NCBI RefSeq assembly: GCF_002374315.1
Contig: NZ_NWUX01000023.1
Location: 1-64,000, forward strand
DNA: 64,000 nt
Reading direction: 5' to 3'
DNA from: Vreelandella nigrificans
GTDB taxonomy: Bacteria > Pseudomonadota > Gammaproteobacteria > Pseudomonadales > Halomonadaceae
The notes beneath the pieces are model-generated. The model saw nothing but the letters and a program-made list of their open reading frames with translations. It did no database searches and had not been told where the DNA came from. Shown here one piece after another: positions 54,164 through 62,767 of the stretch. The position numbers and the translations under genes are program-made. How positions within the stretch are numbered: position 1 is the stretch's first letter; the number at the start of each line of letters is the position of its first letter.

Positions 54164-54191
54164 ATGATACCGAGGTCGCGGTTAAAAGCAA
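54164..54191 (-). promoter_or_regulatory. Predicted sigma-70 promoter of the tRNA-Leu cluster
   Basis: On the minus strand TTGCTT (54191-54186), 16 bases and TATCAT (54169-54164) precede the first tRNA by 11 bases. The GC-rich stretch after the -10 (ACGCGCC) resembles a stringent-control discriminator. Confidence 0.75.
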
Positions 54192-54252
54192 GCCCTGATG
54201 GGCGTTTTTTATGTCTTAAATCGCACATTTACAGTGTCAGATGGTTGGGTGA

Positions 54253-54438
54253 TTGAACATGCAGCGCTATACTGCCTGTATGACCAAACAAAACATGAAT
54301 TTATTCAACTTGCTGGAAAGTGAACCAGTTGTTGAGCCAGCTGCTAACACGTTAGCTAAGTTCCCCCGCCTGCAGCGCTTATTAGCTACGCTGTTTATTC
54401 GCCTCCCGCAGACGCAACTAAGGATGTTGATCGCATGA
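54253..54438 (+). CDS. Possible small ORF overlapping the rnr start
   Basis: This 61-codon frame (TTG at 54253 or ATG at 54259) ends with TGA inside the rnr start (ATGA), the classic arrangement for coupling. The product resembles no family I know and has no domain. It has no strong ribosome site, so it may be chance. If translated it could be a leader that tunes RNase R expression. Confidence 0.3.
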   Translation: MNMQRYTACMTKQNMNLFNLLESEPVVEPAANTLAKFPRLQRLLATLFIRLPQTQLRMLIA

Positions 54439-56849
54439 AGTATTGGACGTTGAGTGATGATCCGCACGCCGAGCGTGAGGCGCAGAAATATGATAACCCG
54501 GCGCCTAGCCGCGAATATTTACTGGCTGCCTTAGAAAGCTACGGCAAGCCGATCACTCATGAAAACATGAGCCGGATGCTCGGAATTGAAGATGAGGATC
54601 ACCTTGAAGCCATCCGTCGACGCATGGCTGCGATGGAGCGCGATGGTCAAGTGCTGCGCGACCGTCGCGGTGCTTATGCACTGATTGATAAGCTTGATTT
54701 AATTAAGGGTAAGGTGCTGGGGCATCGCGATGGCTTTGGCTTCATTCTGCGTGATGACGGTAAAAAGCCGGACCTTGTGCTGCCGCCCCGGCAAATGCGC
54801 CGGGTCTTCCACGGCGACCATGTACTGGTGCGTGTGAGTGGGCGTGACCGTCGAGGCCGGGATGAGGCCACAATTGCGGATGTCATTGCACGCAATACCC
54901 AAACTATTGTAGGTGTGTATCGCAGCAACACACCTGAATTTGGTGTGCTGATTCCTGAGAACCCGCGAATTACCCAAGAGGTAATCATTCCCCACACGGC
55001 TAGTGCTGGCGCAAAAGATGGACAGGTGATTTCTGCCAAAATTGTCCAGCAGCCAGAAACCCGCGTTCAGCCGGTGGGCGAAGTCATCGAGGTGTTAGGG
55101 GAGCGTATGGACCCTGGCATGGAAATTGATATTGCTATTCGTAGCTACGATATTCCCGCTGAGTTTCCTCCGGAAGTGCTAGATCAAACCAGTGGCATTT
55201 CAGCAGAAGTGTTGGAAGGGGATAAGCAACATCGGGTAGACCTGCGTGATACCCCATTGGTGACCATTGATGATGAGTCGGCCAAAGATTTTGATGACGC
55301 GGTATGCGCTTGGAAAACCAAGTCGGGTAGCTGGAAATTGTTAGTCGCAATTGCTGATGTTTCCCACTATGTGCGACCTGGTACTGCCCTTGATGACGAG
55401 GCTCGCACGCGAGGCAACTCGGTCTATTTTCCTGGCCAAGTAGTGCCGATGCTGCCTGAGCTGCTCTCTAATGGCTTGTGCTCACTAAACCCCCATGTGG
55501 ATCGCTTAGTGATGGTCTGTGAGATGAATATCTCTAGAACCGGTGCCATTAGCCGCTATTCGTTCTATGAAGCCGTTATGAAGTCGCATGCTCGCCTTAC
55601 CTATAACAAGGTGGCGGCAATGCTTGATAATGAGAGCGAAGAGGGGGAGGCGCTGCGTAATCAGCACCAGGGTTTAGTAAAGCCGCTGCAGAACTTGCAC
55701 GAGCTCTACCATTTGCTGCGTAAAGCGCGGGAAGAGCGTGGGGCAATTGATTTTGATACCACTGAAACTGCGATTATTTTCAACGATGAACGCAAGATAG
55801 AAAAAATCGTCCCGCGTACCCGCAACGATGCACATAAGATTATCGAAGAGTGCATGTTGGCTGCCAACGTAGCTACTGCCCGCTTCTTGGATAAGCACGA
55901 TTTACCTGCGCTTTACCGTATACATGAACGTCCAACCCCGGAGCGCCTTGACAAGCTGCGCCTGTTCTTAAGTGAGCTGGGACTGTCGGTGGGTGGTGGC
56001 GATATGCCCACCCCCCAGGACTATCAGGCGCTGAGGGAAGCGATTGTTGATCGTCCTGACGCTGACATCATACAAACAGTGATGCTGCGTTCGATGAATC
56101 AAGCAGTTTACTCACCTCAGAATGAAGGGCACTTCGGTTTGGCGTATCAGGCATACGCGCACTTCACTTCGCCTATTCGCCGTTACCCTGACTTGTTAGT
56201 GCACAGGGCTATTCGCTCGGTGATTCGTGGGCCGCGCCAAACAAATACCGTGATAAGGGTAGATGGTGCGCCAGTTGATCCACCAAGTAAGTGGTGCCCT
56301 TACACATTTGAGCAAATGCTTGAGTTAGGTGAGCACTGCTCCATGACCGAGCGGCGTGCTGATGAAGCAACCCGTGATGTTGAGGGCTGGCTGAAGTGTG
56401 AGTTTATGTCGGACAAGCTGGGCGAAACGTTCGAAGGATCTATCGCCTCAGTGACGCAATTCGGGTTGTTTGTGCGCTTGGACGAGTTCTACGTTGAAGG
56501 TCTGGTGCACGTAACCTCGCTGCCATCTGACTACTATCACTATGAGGCTGAGAAGCACCGGCTCAAAGGTGAGCGTACTGGTACTACATATCGCTTGGGT
56601 GATGGGCTGACTGTTCAGGTGGCGCGGGTTGATATGGATGACCGCAAGATTGATTTTGGTCTTGCTGATGAGAAACCACGTCCGCGCCGTCAGCCGCGCA
56701 AACGCTCAGGTGGACAAGATCGCCCTAGTGGGCAAGAGCGCTCGGGTGGAGATGGGCGTTCAGCCGCTAAAGCAGATAAACAGCCAACGCGTCGAGGCCC
56801 GCGCAGAACGCGCAACGGCCCACGCAAACCTTCACCGAGTAAGGGTTAA
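54435..56849 (+). CDS. rnr: Ribonuclease R
   Basis: RNase R is a processive 3'-5' exoribonuclease that can degrade structured RNA and trims or clears rRNA, tRNA and tmRNA-tagged mRNA. The 804-residue protein has an N-terminal HTH region, cold-shock domains, and the RNB catalytic domain. The latter has D-D-E-S-A-K-D-F-D-D-A and F-T-S-P-I-R-R-Y-P-D-L. The S1 domain follows (about 655-740), then a basic, Arg/Gly/Ser-rich tail typical of family members. rlmB follows with a 2-bp gap, as in other gammaproteobacteria. Confidence 0.96.
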   Translation: MKYWTLSDDPHAEREAQKYDNPAPSREYLLAALESYGKPITHENMSRMLGIEDEDHLEAIRRRMAAMERDGQVLRDRRGAYALIDKLDLIKGKVLGHRDGFGFILRDDGKKPDLVLPPRQMRRVFHGDHVLVRVSGRDRRGRDEATIADVIARNTQTIVGVYRSNTPEFGVLIPENPRITQEVIIPHTASAGAKDGQVISAKIVQQPETRVQPVGEVIEVLGERMDPGMEIDIAIRSYDIPAEFPPEVLDQTSGISAEVLEGDKQHRVDLRDTPLVTIDDESAKDFDDAVCAWKTKSGSWKLLVAIADVSHYVRPGTALDDEARTRGNSVYFPGQVVPMLPELLSNGLCSLNPHVDRLVMVCEMNISRTGAISRYSFYEAVMKSHARLTYNKVAAMLDNESEEGEALRNQHQGLVKPLQNLHELYHLLRKAREERGAIDFDTTETAIIFNDERKIEKIVPRTRNDAHKIIEECMLAANVATARFLDKHDLPALYRIHERPTPERLDKLRLFLSELGLSVGGGDMPTPQDYQALREAIVDRPDADIIQTVMLRSMNQAVYSPQNEGHFGLAYQAYAHFTSPIRRYPDLLVHRAIRSVIRGPRQTNTVIRVDGAPVDPPSKWCPYTFEQMLELGEHCSMTERRADEATRDVEGWLKCEFMSDKLGETFEGSIASVTQFGLFVRLDEFYVEGLVHVTSLPSDYYHYEAEKHRLKGERTGTTYRLGDGLTVQVARVDMDDRKIDFGLADEKPRPRRQPRKRSGGQDRPSGQERSGGDGRSAAKADKQPTRRGPRRTRNGPRKPSPSKG

Positions 56850-56851
56850 GC

Positions 56852-57649
56852 ATGAAGTCGGCGTCGTCTCGACGGGGTTCGCGCCCTACTGTTCGCACTC
56901 CAGATGGGCTAGATCAAGTGTACGGTGTGCATGCGCTTGAAAGCCTGCTTGAGCGGGGTGAAACGCCCCGTGAGCTGTGGGTTCAACAAGGGGCAGGCAA
57001 TCGTTTAAAAGAGGTGGTGGCTAGCGCCCAGGCACGTGGTGCACGCATCAAAGAGCAGCCACGTGATCTGTTGGATCAGCTTACCCAAGGGGCTGCTCAC
57101 CAGGGCGTGGTGGCTTTTTGTCCGCCACTAACTCCGGAAGGGGAGGAGTCCTTGTGGTTAAAGCTACGTGCTTGGCAGGCGACTACTCCTCCGTTATTGC
57201 TGGTGTTGGATGGTGTGACCGACGTGCATAATTTTGGTGCTTGCCTACGCAGTGCGGATGCTGCAGGTGCGCATGGGGTTATTGTCGCCAAGGACAAAGC
57301 TGCACCGCTGAATGCTACTGTGCGTAAAGTAGCCTGTGGGGCTGCCGAGGTGGTGCCTGTTTATCAAGTCACCAATCTCTCCCGCACCTTGGCTAAGTTA
57401 AAAGATGCCGGTGTGTGGATTACAGGAACGGCGGGAGAGGCCGAGGCTAGTGTTTATGATATCGATATGACGGGCCCTACCGCACTGGTGATGGGGGCTG
57501 AAGGTAAAGGTATGCGTCGCTTAACTCGTGAGGCGTGCGACAACTTGGCCAAGTTGCCAATGGCTGGGCAAGTCTCCAGTCTGAACGTTTCGGTTGCCAC
57601 CGGTATCTGTTTGTTTGAGGCTGTTCGGCAACGACAGCTTGCAAGTTAA
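56852..57649 (+). CDS. rlmB: 23S rRNA (guanosine-2251-2'-O)-methyltransferase
   Basis: RlmB methylates the ribose of G2251 in the 23S rRNA P-loop, using AdoMet. The 265-residue SPOUT enzyme has an N-terminal substrate-binding domain (Y-G-V-H-A-L-E-S-L-L). Its knot motifs are N-F-G-A-C-L-R-S-A-D-A-A-G, M-G-A-E-G-K-G-M-R-R-L and S-L-N-V-S-V-A-T-G-I-C-L-F-E. It shares a transcript with rnr. Confidence 0.95.
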   Translation: MKSASSRRGSRPTVRTPDGLDQVYGVHALESLLERGETPRELWVQQGAGNRLKEVVASAQARGARIKEQPRDLLDQLTQGAAHQGVVAFCPPLTPEGEESLWLKLRAWQATTPPLLLVLDGVTDVHNFGACLRSADAAGAHGVIVAKDKAAPLNATVRKVACGAAEVVPVYQVTNLSRTLAKLKDAGVWITGTAGEAEASVYDIDMTGPTALVMGAEGKGMRRLTREACDNLAKLPMAGQVSSLNVSVATGICLFEAVRQRQLAS

Positions 57650-57814
57650 GTAACCGCCCACTAAAATGCTTGCGCCCGTTTATCTATAAGCGGGTGTAAG
57701 TATTGGCCGTTGGTCAATACGACATACAGTTCTACTTGATGTTTTGGCGCACTGACCATTTTAGGTAGGCCAAAGCATTTCAGTTAACTCCTTGCTTCCC
57801 TGTCGTTTAGCGCA

Positions 57815-57853
57815 TTTGCGCAAATACACACCGGAAGCTGCCAAACCGCAAGG
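57815..57853 (+). promoter_or_regulatory. Candidate S6:S18-binding leader of the rpsF operon
   Basis: Just before the ribosome site, TTGCG (about 57816-57820) can pair with CGCAA (57847-57851), with CCG in the 3' arm and a loop containing CACCGGAAGCTGCC. The known rpsF leader motif bound by S6 and S18 uses a CCG-containing hairpin beside the start codon. I match it from memory, without a covariance model. Confidence 0.45.
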
Positions 57854-57860
57854 AGATTCC

Positions 57861-58238
57861 ATGCGTCATTACGAAATCGTATTTATGGTCCACCCGGATC
57901 AGAGCGAGCAAGTGCCGGCTATGGTCGAGCGCTACACCAGCATTGTTACCGAGAACGCTGGTACTGTGCATCGCTTAGAAGATTGGGGCCGTCGTCACCT
58001 GGCTTACCCGATCAACAAGATCCACAAAGCCCACTACGTGCTGATGAACGTTGAGTGTAACGGCGAGACTCTCGAAGAAATCGAGAACATCTTCCGTTTC
58101 AACGACGCCATCATTCGCAGCTTGGTTGTTCGCTGCAAAGAAGCGATCACTGAAGCTTCCCCGATGATGAAGCCTGCAGAAGAAAAGCGTCCTCGTCGCG
58201 AAGAAAAACCGCGCGAAGAAGCTGAAGAAACTGCCTGA
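57861..58238 (+). CDS. rpsF: 30S ribosomal protein S6
   Basis: S6 binds the central domain of 16S rRNA together with S18. The 125-residue protein begins [15 protein letters not shown]. It has the family core [12 protein letters not shown] and a charged Glu/Arg tail. The ATG at 57861 has AAGGAG at ideal spacing. It is the first gene of the rpsF-rpsR-membrane protein-rplI operon. Confidence 0.97.
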   Translation: MRHYEIVFMVHPDQSEQVPAMVERYTSIVTENAGTVHRLEDWGRRHLAYPINKIHKAHYVLMNVECNGETLEEIENIFRFNDAIIRSLVVRCKEAITEASPMMKPAEEKRPRREEKPREEAEETA

Positions 58239-58271
58239 TTTTATCCACTGCACGTTTTAAGGAGCTAGCCC

Positions 58272-58499
58272 ATGGCACGTTTTTTCCGTCGCCGTAAGTT
58301 TTGTCGCTTCACCGCTGAAGGTGTCAAGCAGATCGATTACAAAGATCTGGACACGCTGAAGGCATACATCACCGAAACCGGCAAGATCGTTCCAAGCCGC
58401 ATCACTGGCACCAAAGCACGCTATCAGCGTCAGCTGGCGACTGCTATCAAGCGTTCGCGTTACCTGGCACTGCTGCCCTACTCCGATAGCCACCAGTAA
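58272..58499 (+). CDS. rpsR: 30S ribosomal protein S18
   Basis: A 75-residue S18 with the R-R-R-K-F-C-R-F start and the [15 protein letters not shown] signature. AAGGAG precedes the ATG. It follows rpsF by 33 bp. Confidence 0.97.
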   Translation: MARFFRRRKFCRFTAEGVKQIDYKDLDTLKAYITETGKIVPSRITGTKARYQRQLATAIKRSRYLALLPYSDSHQ

Positions 58500-58511
58500 G
58501 CGTTTAACGTG

Positions 58512-59363
58512 ATGCTGGCACTAGCACGTTGGTTGATGCGAAGCACGCCCTATGCTGTAGGTGGAGCAGCGCTGGCAACGCTAGTGCCCTGGTTGTTCTG
58601 GTTAGGAGCAGCCATTGCGGCGTTAGTGACCCTGCGTAAAGGGTTTGCCCCTGCGCTTCCGGTCATTATTGCAGCCGCGCTACCAGCAGGTTTCTGGTGG
58701 GTGCAGGGTGACGTTATACCGCTTACCAGTGTACTGCTGGTAACGTTGATGGCGGTTATCCTGCGGGAAAGGATGCGTTGGAGCGAAGCGCTAATCGTTG
58801 GTGCGTTAGCAGCAGCGATAATGGTGCAGCTTGGCATCTTTAGCCCGCCAGGTGGAACTCAGCTGATGCTGGAGCAGTTGCGTGAGAGTTCGGAAGAAGT
58901 CGACCGCATGCTTACAGAGTTTGCCAATCAAGGCTACGACACCCAAACGCTTGCCGCGATAGTGGTGGGGGGCGTGACAGGGCTGGTTGTGCTCTTAGCA
59001 GGCATTGCATGCTTAGCGTTAGCAAGAAGCTGGCAGGCAGGGCTTTATAACCCAGGCGGTTTTCGTGAAGAATTTCACGCACTACGCCTGACCCCTAAAG
59101 AGTTGGCTATTTTGGTCGTTCTTGGGGTGGTTGGTATGATGCTAGGTGCACATGCTTTGGCTATGCTGGGCTGGATTCCATTGTTGGTTGCTGGCGTTGC
59201 GTTAGTGCACGGGTTTATTGGATTAAAGGGGATGAACGGGCTGTGGCTGGTAGCATTTTATGTGCTGCTGATCACGACCTGGCCCACGATTCTCATTGTG
59301 CTGCTGTTGGGGCTGATTGACACATTCGCGAACGTTCGCGCACGCCTTGCCCGCAGCAATTGA
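58512..59363 (+). CDS. Integral membrane protein between rpsR and rplI (YybS/DUF2232-like)
   Basis: The protein has about 283 residues with roughly eight hydrophobic helices and a short soluble stretch (about 118-150) rich in acidic residues. Pseudomonas and relatives carry a similar gene at this place. It resembles YybS/DUF2232 family proteins, whose function is unknown. A GTG directly before the ATG is an alternative start; no strong ribosome site is seen. It lies 12 bp after rpsR. Confidence 0.8.
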   Translation: MLALARWLMRSTPYAVGGAALATLVPWLFWLGAAIAALVTLRKGFAPALPVIIAAALPAGFWWVQGDVIPLTSVLLVTLMAVILRERMRWSEALIVGALAAAIMVQLGIFSPPGGTQLMLEQLRESSEEVDRMLTEFANQGYDTQTLAAIVVGGVTGLVVLLAGIACLALARSWQAGLYNPGGFREEFHALRLTPKELAILVVLGVVGMMLGAHALAMLGWIPLLVAGVALVHGFIGLKGMNGLWLVAFYVLLITTWPTILIVLLLGLIDTFANVRARLARSN

Positions 59364-59378
59364 CAAGAGGTTTACGAG

Positions 59379-59825
59379 ATGGAAGTCATTCTGCTCGATA
59401 AGATTGGTAAGTTGGGCGGCTTGGGTGACAAGGTCACTGTGAAGCCCGGTTATGGTCGTAACTATTTGGTACCTTACGGCTTTGCCGTGCCGGCTACTAA
59501 AGAGAACGTCGAAGCGTTTAACGCACAGCGTGCCGAGCTTGAAGCTCAAGCTGCTGAGCGTAAAGCAGAAGCCGAAGCCCGTGCTGAGCAGCTTAACGAC
59601 ATCGAACTGTCGTTGGTTTCTAAAGCCGGTGATGAAGGCAAACTGTTTGGTTCGATTGGTCCTCGTGATCTGGCTGACGCTATTTCCTCTGCTGGTATCG
59701 ATGTTGCCAAGAGCGAAGTACGTATGCCGCAAGGCCCGATTCGCCAAACAGGCGAATACGACATCGCGCTTCACCTGCATGCAGAAGTGGACGCTGTTGT
59801 ACGTGTGGTAGTTGTCGCAGAGTAA
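59379..59825 (+). CDS. rplI: 50S ribosomal protein L9
   Basis: A 148-residue L9 with the conserved N-terminal [13 protein letters not shown] and [13 protein letters not shown] long connecting helix follows, then the C-terminal G-K-L-F-G-S-I-G domain. It is the last gene of the rpsF operon, followed by a strong terminator. Confidence 0.97.
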   Translation: MEVILLDKIGKLGGLGDKVTVKPGYGRNYLVPYGFAVPATKENVEAFNAQRAELEAQAAERKAEAEARAEQLNDIELSLVSKAGDEGKLFGSIGPRDLADAISSAGIDVAKSEVRMPQGPIRQTGEYDIALHLHAEVDAVVRVVVVAE

Positions 59826-59850
59826 ACTCTCTCGCCAACGCTGACGCCTC

Positions 59851-59884
59851 AAAGGGCGCGGGAATTCCCGCGCCCTTTGTTGTT
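59851..59884 (+). terminator. Rho-independent terminator of the rpsF operon
   Basis: The stem AAAGGGCGCGG/CCGCGCCCTTT with a GAATTC-like centre is followed by TTTGTTGTTT. Confidence 0.85.
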
Positions 59885-59923
59885 TGTAGACGCTTGTTTG
59901 TAGACGCTGGTTTGTAGATGCCA
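59882..59923. repeat. Tandem repeat, 14 bp, three copies
   Basis: GTTTGTAGACGCTT, GTTTGTAGACGCTG and GTTTGTAGATGCCA start at 59882, 59896 and 59910, right after the rplI terminator. The rest of the gap to dnaB (59924-60129) shows no gene and probably holds the dnaB promoter. Confidence 0.8.
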
Positions 59924-60129
59924 GTTGGTATGCGGTATTTACGCCGCTATGTGAAGTAAAACCAAAAGTAGGCTTAATGGCCAAGTGTCGTTCAAAGCAA
60001 TCTGCTCGCTAATAGATAGATGTTTTTAGAACGCCATTGGGTTTGCTGACACTGTCTGTGGTGCGGTGGTTATTGCCCCGCTAAGATACTCATTGTTGTT
60101 GGCTACGTTTTATTGTTAAGGAGCTCGCT

Positions 60130-61518
60130 ATGCAGGACCAGCCTTCTGCTGATAAGGAAACGGCAGCGCTTAAGCTGCCGCCGCATTCGTTAGAGGCGGA
60201 GCAGTCGGTGTTAGGCGGGCTAATGCTGGATAACCAAGCCTGGGATAATGTCTCAGAGCGCTTGGTGGCCGACGATTTTTACCGCTATGAGCATCGCCTT
60301 GTTTTTAATGTGATGATTCATTTAGCGGAGTCGGGGCAGCCGCTGGATGTGATAACACTTTCTGAGGCGCTTGAAGCTAGAGACCAGCTAGATACGGTTG
60401 GTGGGCTGGCGTTCCTTGCAGAGCTGGCCCGCAATACCCCCTCGGCCAGCAATATCCGCGCCTATGCCGATATCGTGCGTGAGCGGGCCACGCTGCGTAA
60501 ACTGATTCGTGCGGCTAATCAAATTGCTGATGGAGCTTTCTCCCCACAAGGGCGGCCAGCTGATGAGCTGCTCAATGAGGCTGAACGGCTAGTGTTTCAG
60601 ATCGCTGAGGAGCGTCCGAAGACTGGTGGACCTATCGGTATGAGCGAGCTACTCACTAAAGCGGTGGACCGCATTGATGAGTTGTTCAATCTTAAAGGTG
60701 AGATGACCGGGCTTTCCACTGGATTTCGTGACTTGGATGAAATGACCTCGGGCCTGCAACCATCCGACTTGGTCATTATCGCCGGTCGACCCTCGATGGG
60801 TAAAACCACGTTTGCAATGAACTTGGTAGAACACGCAGTAATTTCTAGCGATAAACCCGTCATGGTGTTCTCCATGGAGATGCCAGCCGAATCGCTGATG
60901 CTACGTGTGCTGTCATCACTTGGCCGGATTGACCAGACTCGGGTGCGCTCAGGCCAGTTGGAAGATGAGGATTGGCCGCGACTCACCTCAGCGGTCAACC
61001 TATTGAAAGACAAGCAGTTGTTTATTGATGACACTGCTGCACTTTCTCCTAATGAGATGCGCTCGCGCCTTCGCCGTGTTGTGCGTGAGCACGGCAATAT
61101 AGCGCTGATCATGATCGATTATCTGCAGTTGATGCAGATCCCCGGCTTTTCTGAAAACCGTACGGGAGAGATCTCGGAGATTTCTCGCTCGTTAAAAGGC
61201 TTGGCAAAAGAGTTTCAGTGCCCAGTTGTAGCCCTTTCTCAGCTCAACCGTTCACTGGAACAGCGCCCTAATAAGCGCCCGGTAATGTCGGATCTAAGGG
61301 AGTCGGGAGCGATTGAGCAGGATGCAGACGTTATCGCCTTTGTTTATCGTGATGAAGTTTATAACCCGGACAACCCAGATAATCAGGGGATTGCGGAGTT
61401 GATTATCGGTAAGCAACGTAACGGTCCTATTGGTACAGTGCACATGGCATTTATTGGCAAGTACACGCGGTTTGAAGATTTGGCGCCCGATCGCTACGGC
61501 GACACGTTTGGCGATTAA
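60130..61518 (+). CDS. dnaB: Replicative DNA helicase
   Basis: DnaB is the hexameric 5'-3' helicase at the replication fork. The 462-residue protein has the N-terminal primase-interacting domain (P-P-H-S-L-E-A-E-Q-S-V-L-G-G). The RecA-like domain carries Walker A G-R-P-S-M-G-K-T (219-226), M-I-D-Y-L-Q-L-M and S-D-L-R-E-S-G-A-I-E-Q-D-A-D. No intein is present. AAGGAG precedes the ATG. Confidence 0.97.
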   Translation: MQDQPSADKETAALKLPPHSLEAEQSVLGGLMLDNQAWDNVSERLVADDFYRYEHRLVFNVMIHLAESGQPLDVITLSEALEARDQLDTVGGLAFLAELARNTPSASNIRAYADIVRERATLRKLIRAANQIADGAFSPQGRPADELLNEAERLVFQIAEERPKTGGPIGMSELLTKAVDRIDELFNLKGEMTGLSTGFRDLDEMTSGLQPSDLVIIAGRPSMGKTTFAMNLVEHAVISSDKPVMVFSMEMPAESLMLRVLSSLGRIDQTRVRSGQLEDEDWPRLTSAVNLLKDKQLFIDDTAALSPNEMRSRLRRVVREHGNIALIMIDYLQLMQIPGFSENRTGEISEISRSLKGLAKEFQCPVVALSQLNRSLEQRPNKRPVMSDLRESGAIEQDADVIAFVYRDEVYNPDNPDNQGIAELIIGKQRNGPIGTVHMAFIGKYTRFEDLAPDRYGDTFGD

Positions 61519-61519
61519 C

Positions 61520-61547
61520 TTGTGCGTAGAAGGGCAGGTCGTATAAT
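61520..61547 (+). promoter_or_regulatory. Predicted sigma-70 promoter downstream of dnaB
   Basis: TTGTGC (61520-61525), 16 bases, then a consensus TATAAT (61542-61547) precede the small gene at 61585 by about 38 bases. Confidence 0.65.
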
Positions 61548-61584
61548 GCCCACCCTTTTCGAAGCAGATAGACAGGAGTAGCAA

Positions 61585-61878
61585 ATGGCAGGTGGTTTTA
61601 GACGTGGGAATCGTAAGCGTCTTCCTAAGCTTGAGGGTCGGGGGGAGCTGCAGTCGCTAGAGCGCGAAGGGCCATTTAAAGAGTGGTTGGGTATGCCTGA
61701 CCTTTACCGCTATTTCCTGGTGGTTGAGGGGGAAAAGTATAGCTATCAAACCGAAGATGCTGAGTTGCCGGTGGCCGTGGGCGATAAAGTTGTATTTCGC
61801 TACAAAGAGACCAAAGGTGGTAACTGGATTGATCGTAACTCCCTTGGTAAGGCGATAGACCCTTCTGAGTATCAGTAA
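61585..61878 (+). CDS. Small conserved-looking protein of unknown function
   Basis: The 97-residue protein has a basic N-terminus (R-R-G-N-R-K-R), then an alternating beta-rich part with Y-F-L-V-V-E-G-E-K-Y and G-D-K-V-V-F-R-Y-K-E. Such a pattern could be a small OB-like or SH3-like barrel. I do not recognise the family. A good ribosome site (CAGGAG) and its own promoter support it as a real gene. Confidence 0.7.
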   Translation: MAGGFRRGNRKRLPKLEGRGELQSLEREGPFKEWLGMPDLYRYFLVVEGEKYSYQTEDAELPVAVGDKVVFRYKETKGGNWIDRNSLGKAIDPSEYQ

Positions 61879-62017
61879 AACGACGAATAAGTTGACGCTT
61901 GGGTCAGGAACTCTTTTGTAAGGTTGCCGTCTTAGGCAGTTAGTGCCAAGGTAACATTATTGTCATGGGGCGGCGGCATGCTGTGCCCATGGCAATGTCT
62001 AATAACAGGAGGGAACC

Positions 62018-62320
62018 ATGGAACTAAAAGCACTTAAACAGTTCGTTGCAAGTCACGATAATTTTGAGATCCGCGTTATTACTCATTCGGGTAGTGGCTT
62101 CTATCAAGTTGAGCTTGAAGATGTCGAAGGCGAGCGTCATATGTTGACGCAGCGAAATAAGCCCATGCTGTTTCGCTCCCTAGACGACGTCTACTTAGAG
62201 TTAAAGCGGGCAGGCATTCATCGTGCGTATCTTGTTCAGCATGTGCCGCAAGATGAAATTATTGGCCGTGATGCCCACTATAGCGAACCATTAACGTCGC
62301 GTATGCCGCTGGTATTTTGA
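62018..62320 (+). CDS. Small cytosolic protein, possibly DUF6482
   Basis: The 100-residue protein has no signal or membrane segment. Its pattern (L-x-Q-F-V-A-S-H..., G-F-Y-Q-V-E-L-E-D, M-L-F-R-S-L-D-D-V) resembles short Pseudomonas/Halomonas proteins I would place in DUF6482, from memory only. GGAGGG precedes the ATG. No function is known. Confidence 0.65.
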   Translation: MELKALKQFVASHDNFEIRVITHSGSGFYQVELEDVEGERHMLTQRNKPMLFRSLDDVYLELKRAGIHRAYLVQHVPQDEIIGRDAHYSEPLTSRMPLVF

Positions 62321-62368
62321 GTGGTTTAGGTCAGTATAGATATTTAAGTAGGATTTGTTTTTAGCGCC

Positions 62369-62767
62369 TTACTGCCTTGATTGGCGTTTTTTCCACCATT
62401 GCCCCAGTCGGATCCGGCGGCGGGCAAAGAAACGGTAGCCTGAGTTCATCACGTTTCGCAGGCCCGGTAAGCACGATAGCTTTACCAGCCGCCGGTAGCC
62501 CAGTACAGCATAAAGGGCCCGGCTGGCATCCATGCCCACATACCATATCCCTTTACTATCCAGCAGGTGTAGCTGCCCCATCATATCGTTCAGGGTACGG
62601 TCTAGTGCATCGGCATTGAAGTCACTGCTTTGGATATCCACCAGTTTGACGCGCTCTTGATGGCGATGTCTGGTCAGCCACGCTACTTCCACTCGGCAAA
62701 AGGGGCAGTGGCCATCGTGATAAAGCGTAACTGGCGTGGCAGCGTCTAGAGTACGATAGCGGCTCAT
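62369..62767 (-). CDS. DCC-family thiol-disulfide oxidoreductase (DUF393)
   Basis: The 132-residue protein has the DUF393 motif D-G-H-C-P-F-C at the N-terminus, with a thioredoxin-like C-x-x-C redox pair, and W-L-T-R-H-R-H after it. Such proteins are predicted thiol-disulfide oxidoreductases without a known partner. Its start overlaps the stop of the photolyase-related gene (ATGA, 4 bp), so they are coupled. Confidence 0.87.
   Translation of the reverse strand: MSRYRTLDAATPVTLYHDGHCPFCRVEVAWLTRHRHQERVKLVDIQSSDFNADALDRTLNDMMGQLHLLDSKGIWYVGMDASRALYAVLGYRRLVKLSCLPGLRNVMNSGYRFFARRRIRLGQWWKKRQSRQ

Noticed and set aside
59223..59984. 253-codon minus-strand frame over rplI and its terminator
   Set aside because: It crosses a strong terminator hairpin and is antisense to rplI; composition fits a shadow frame.
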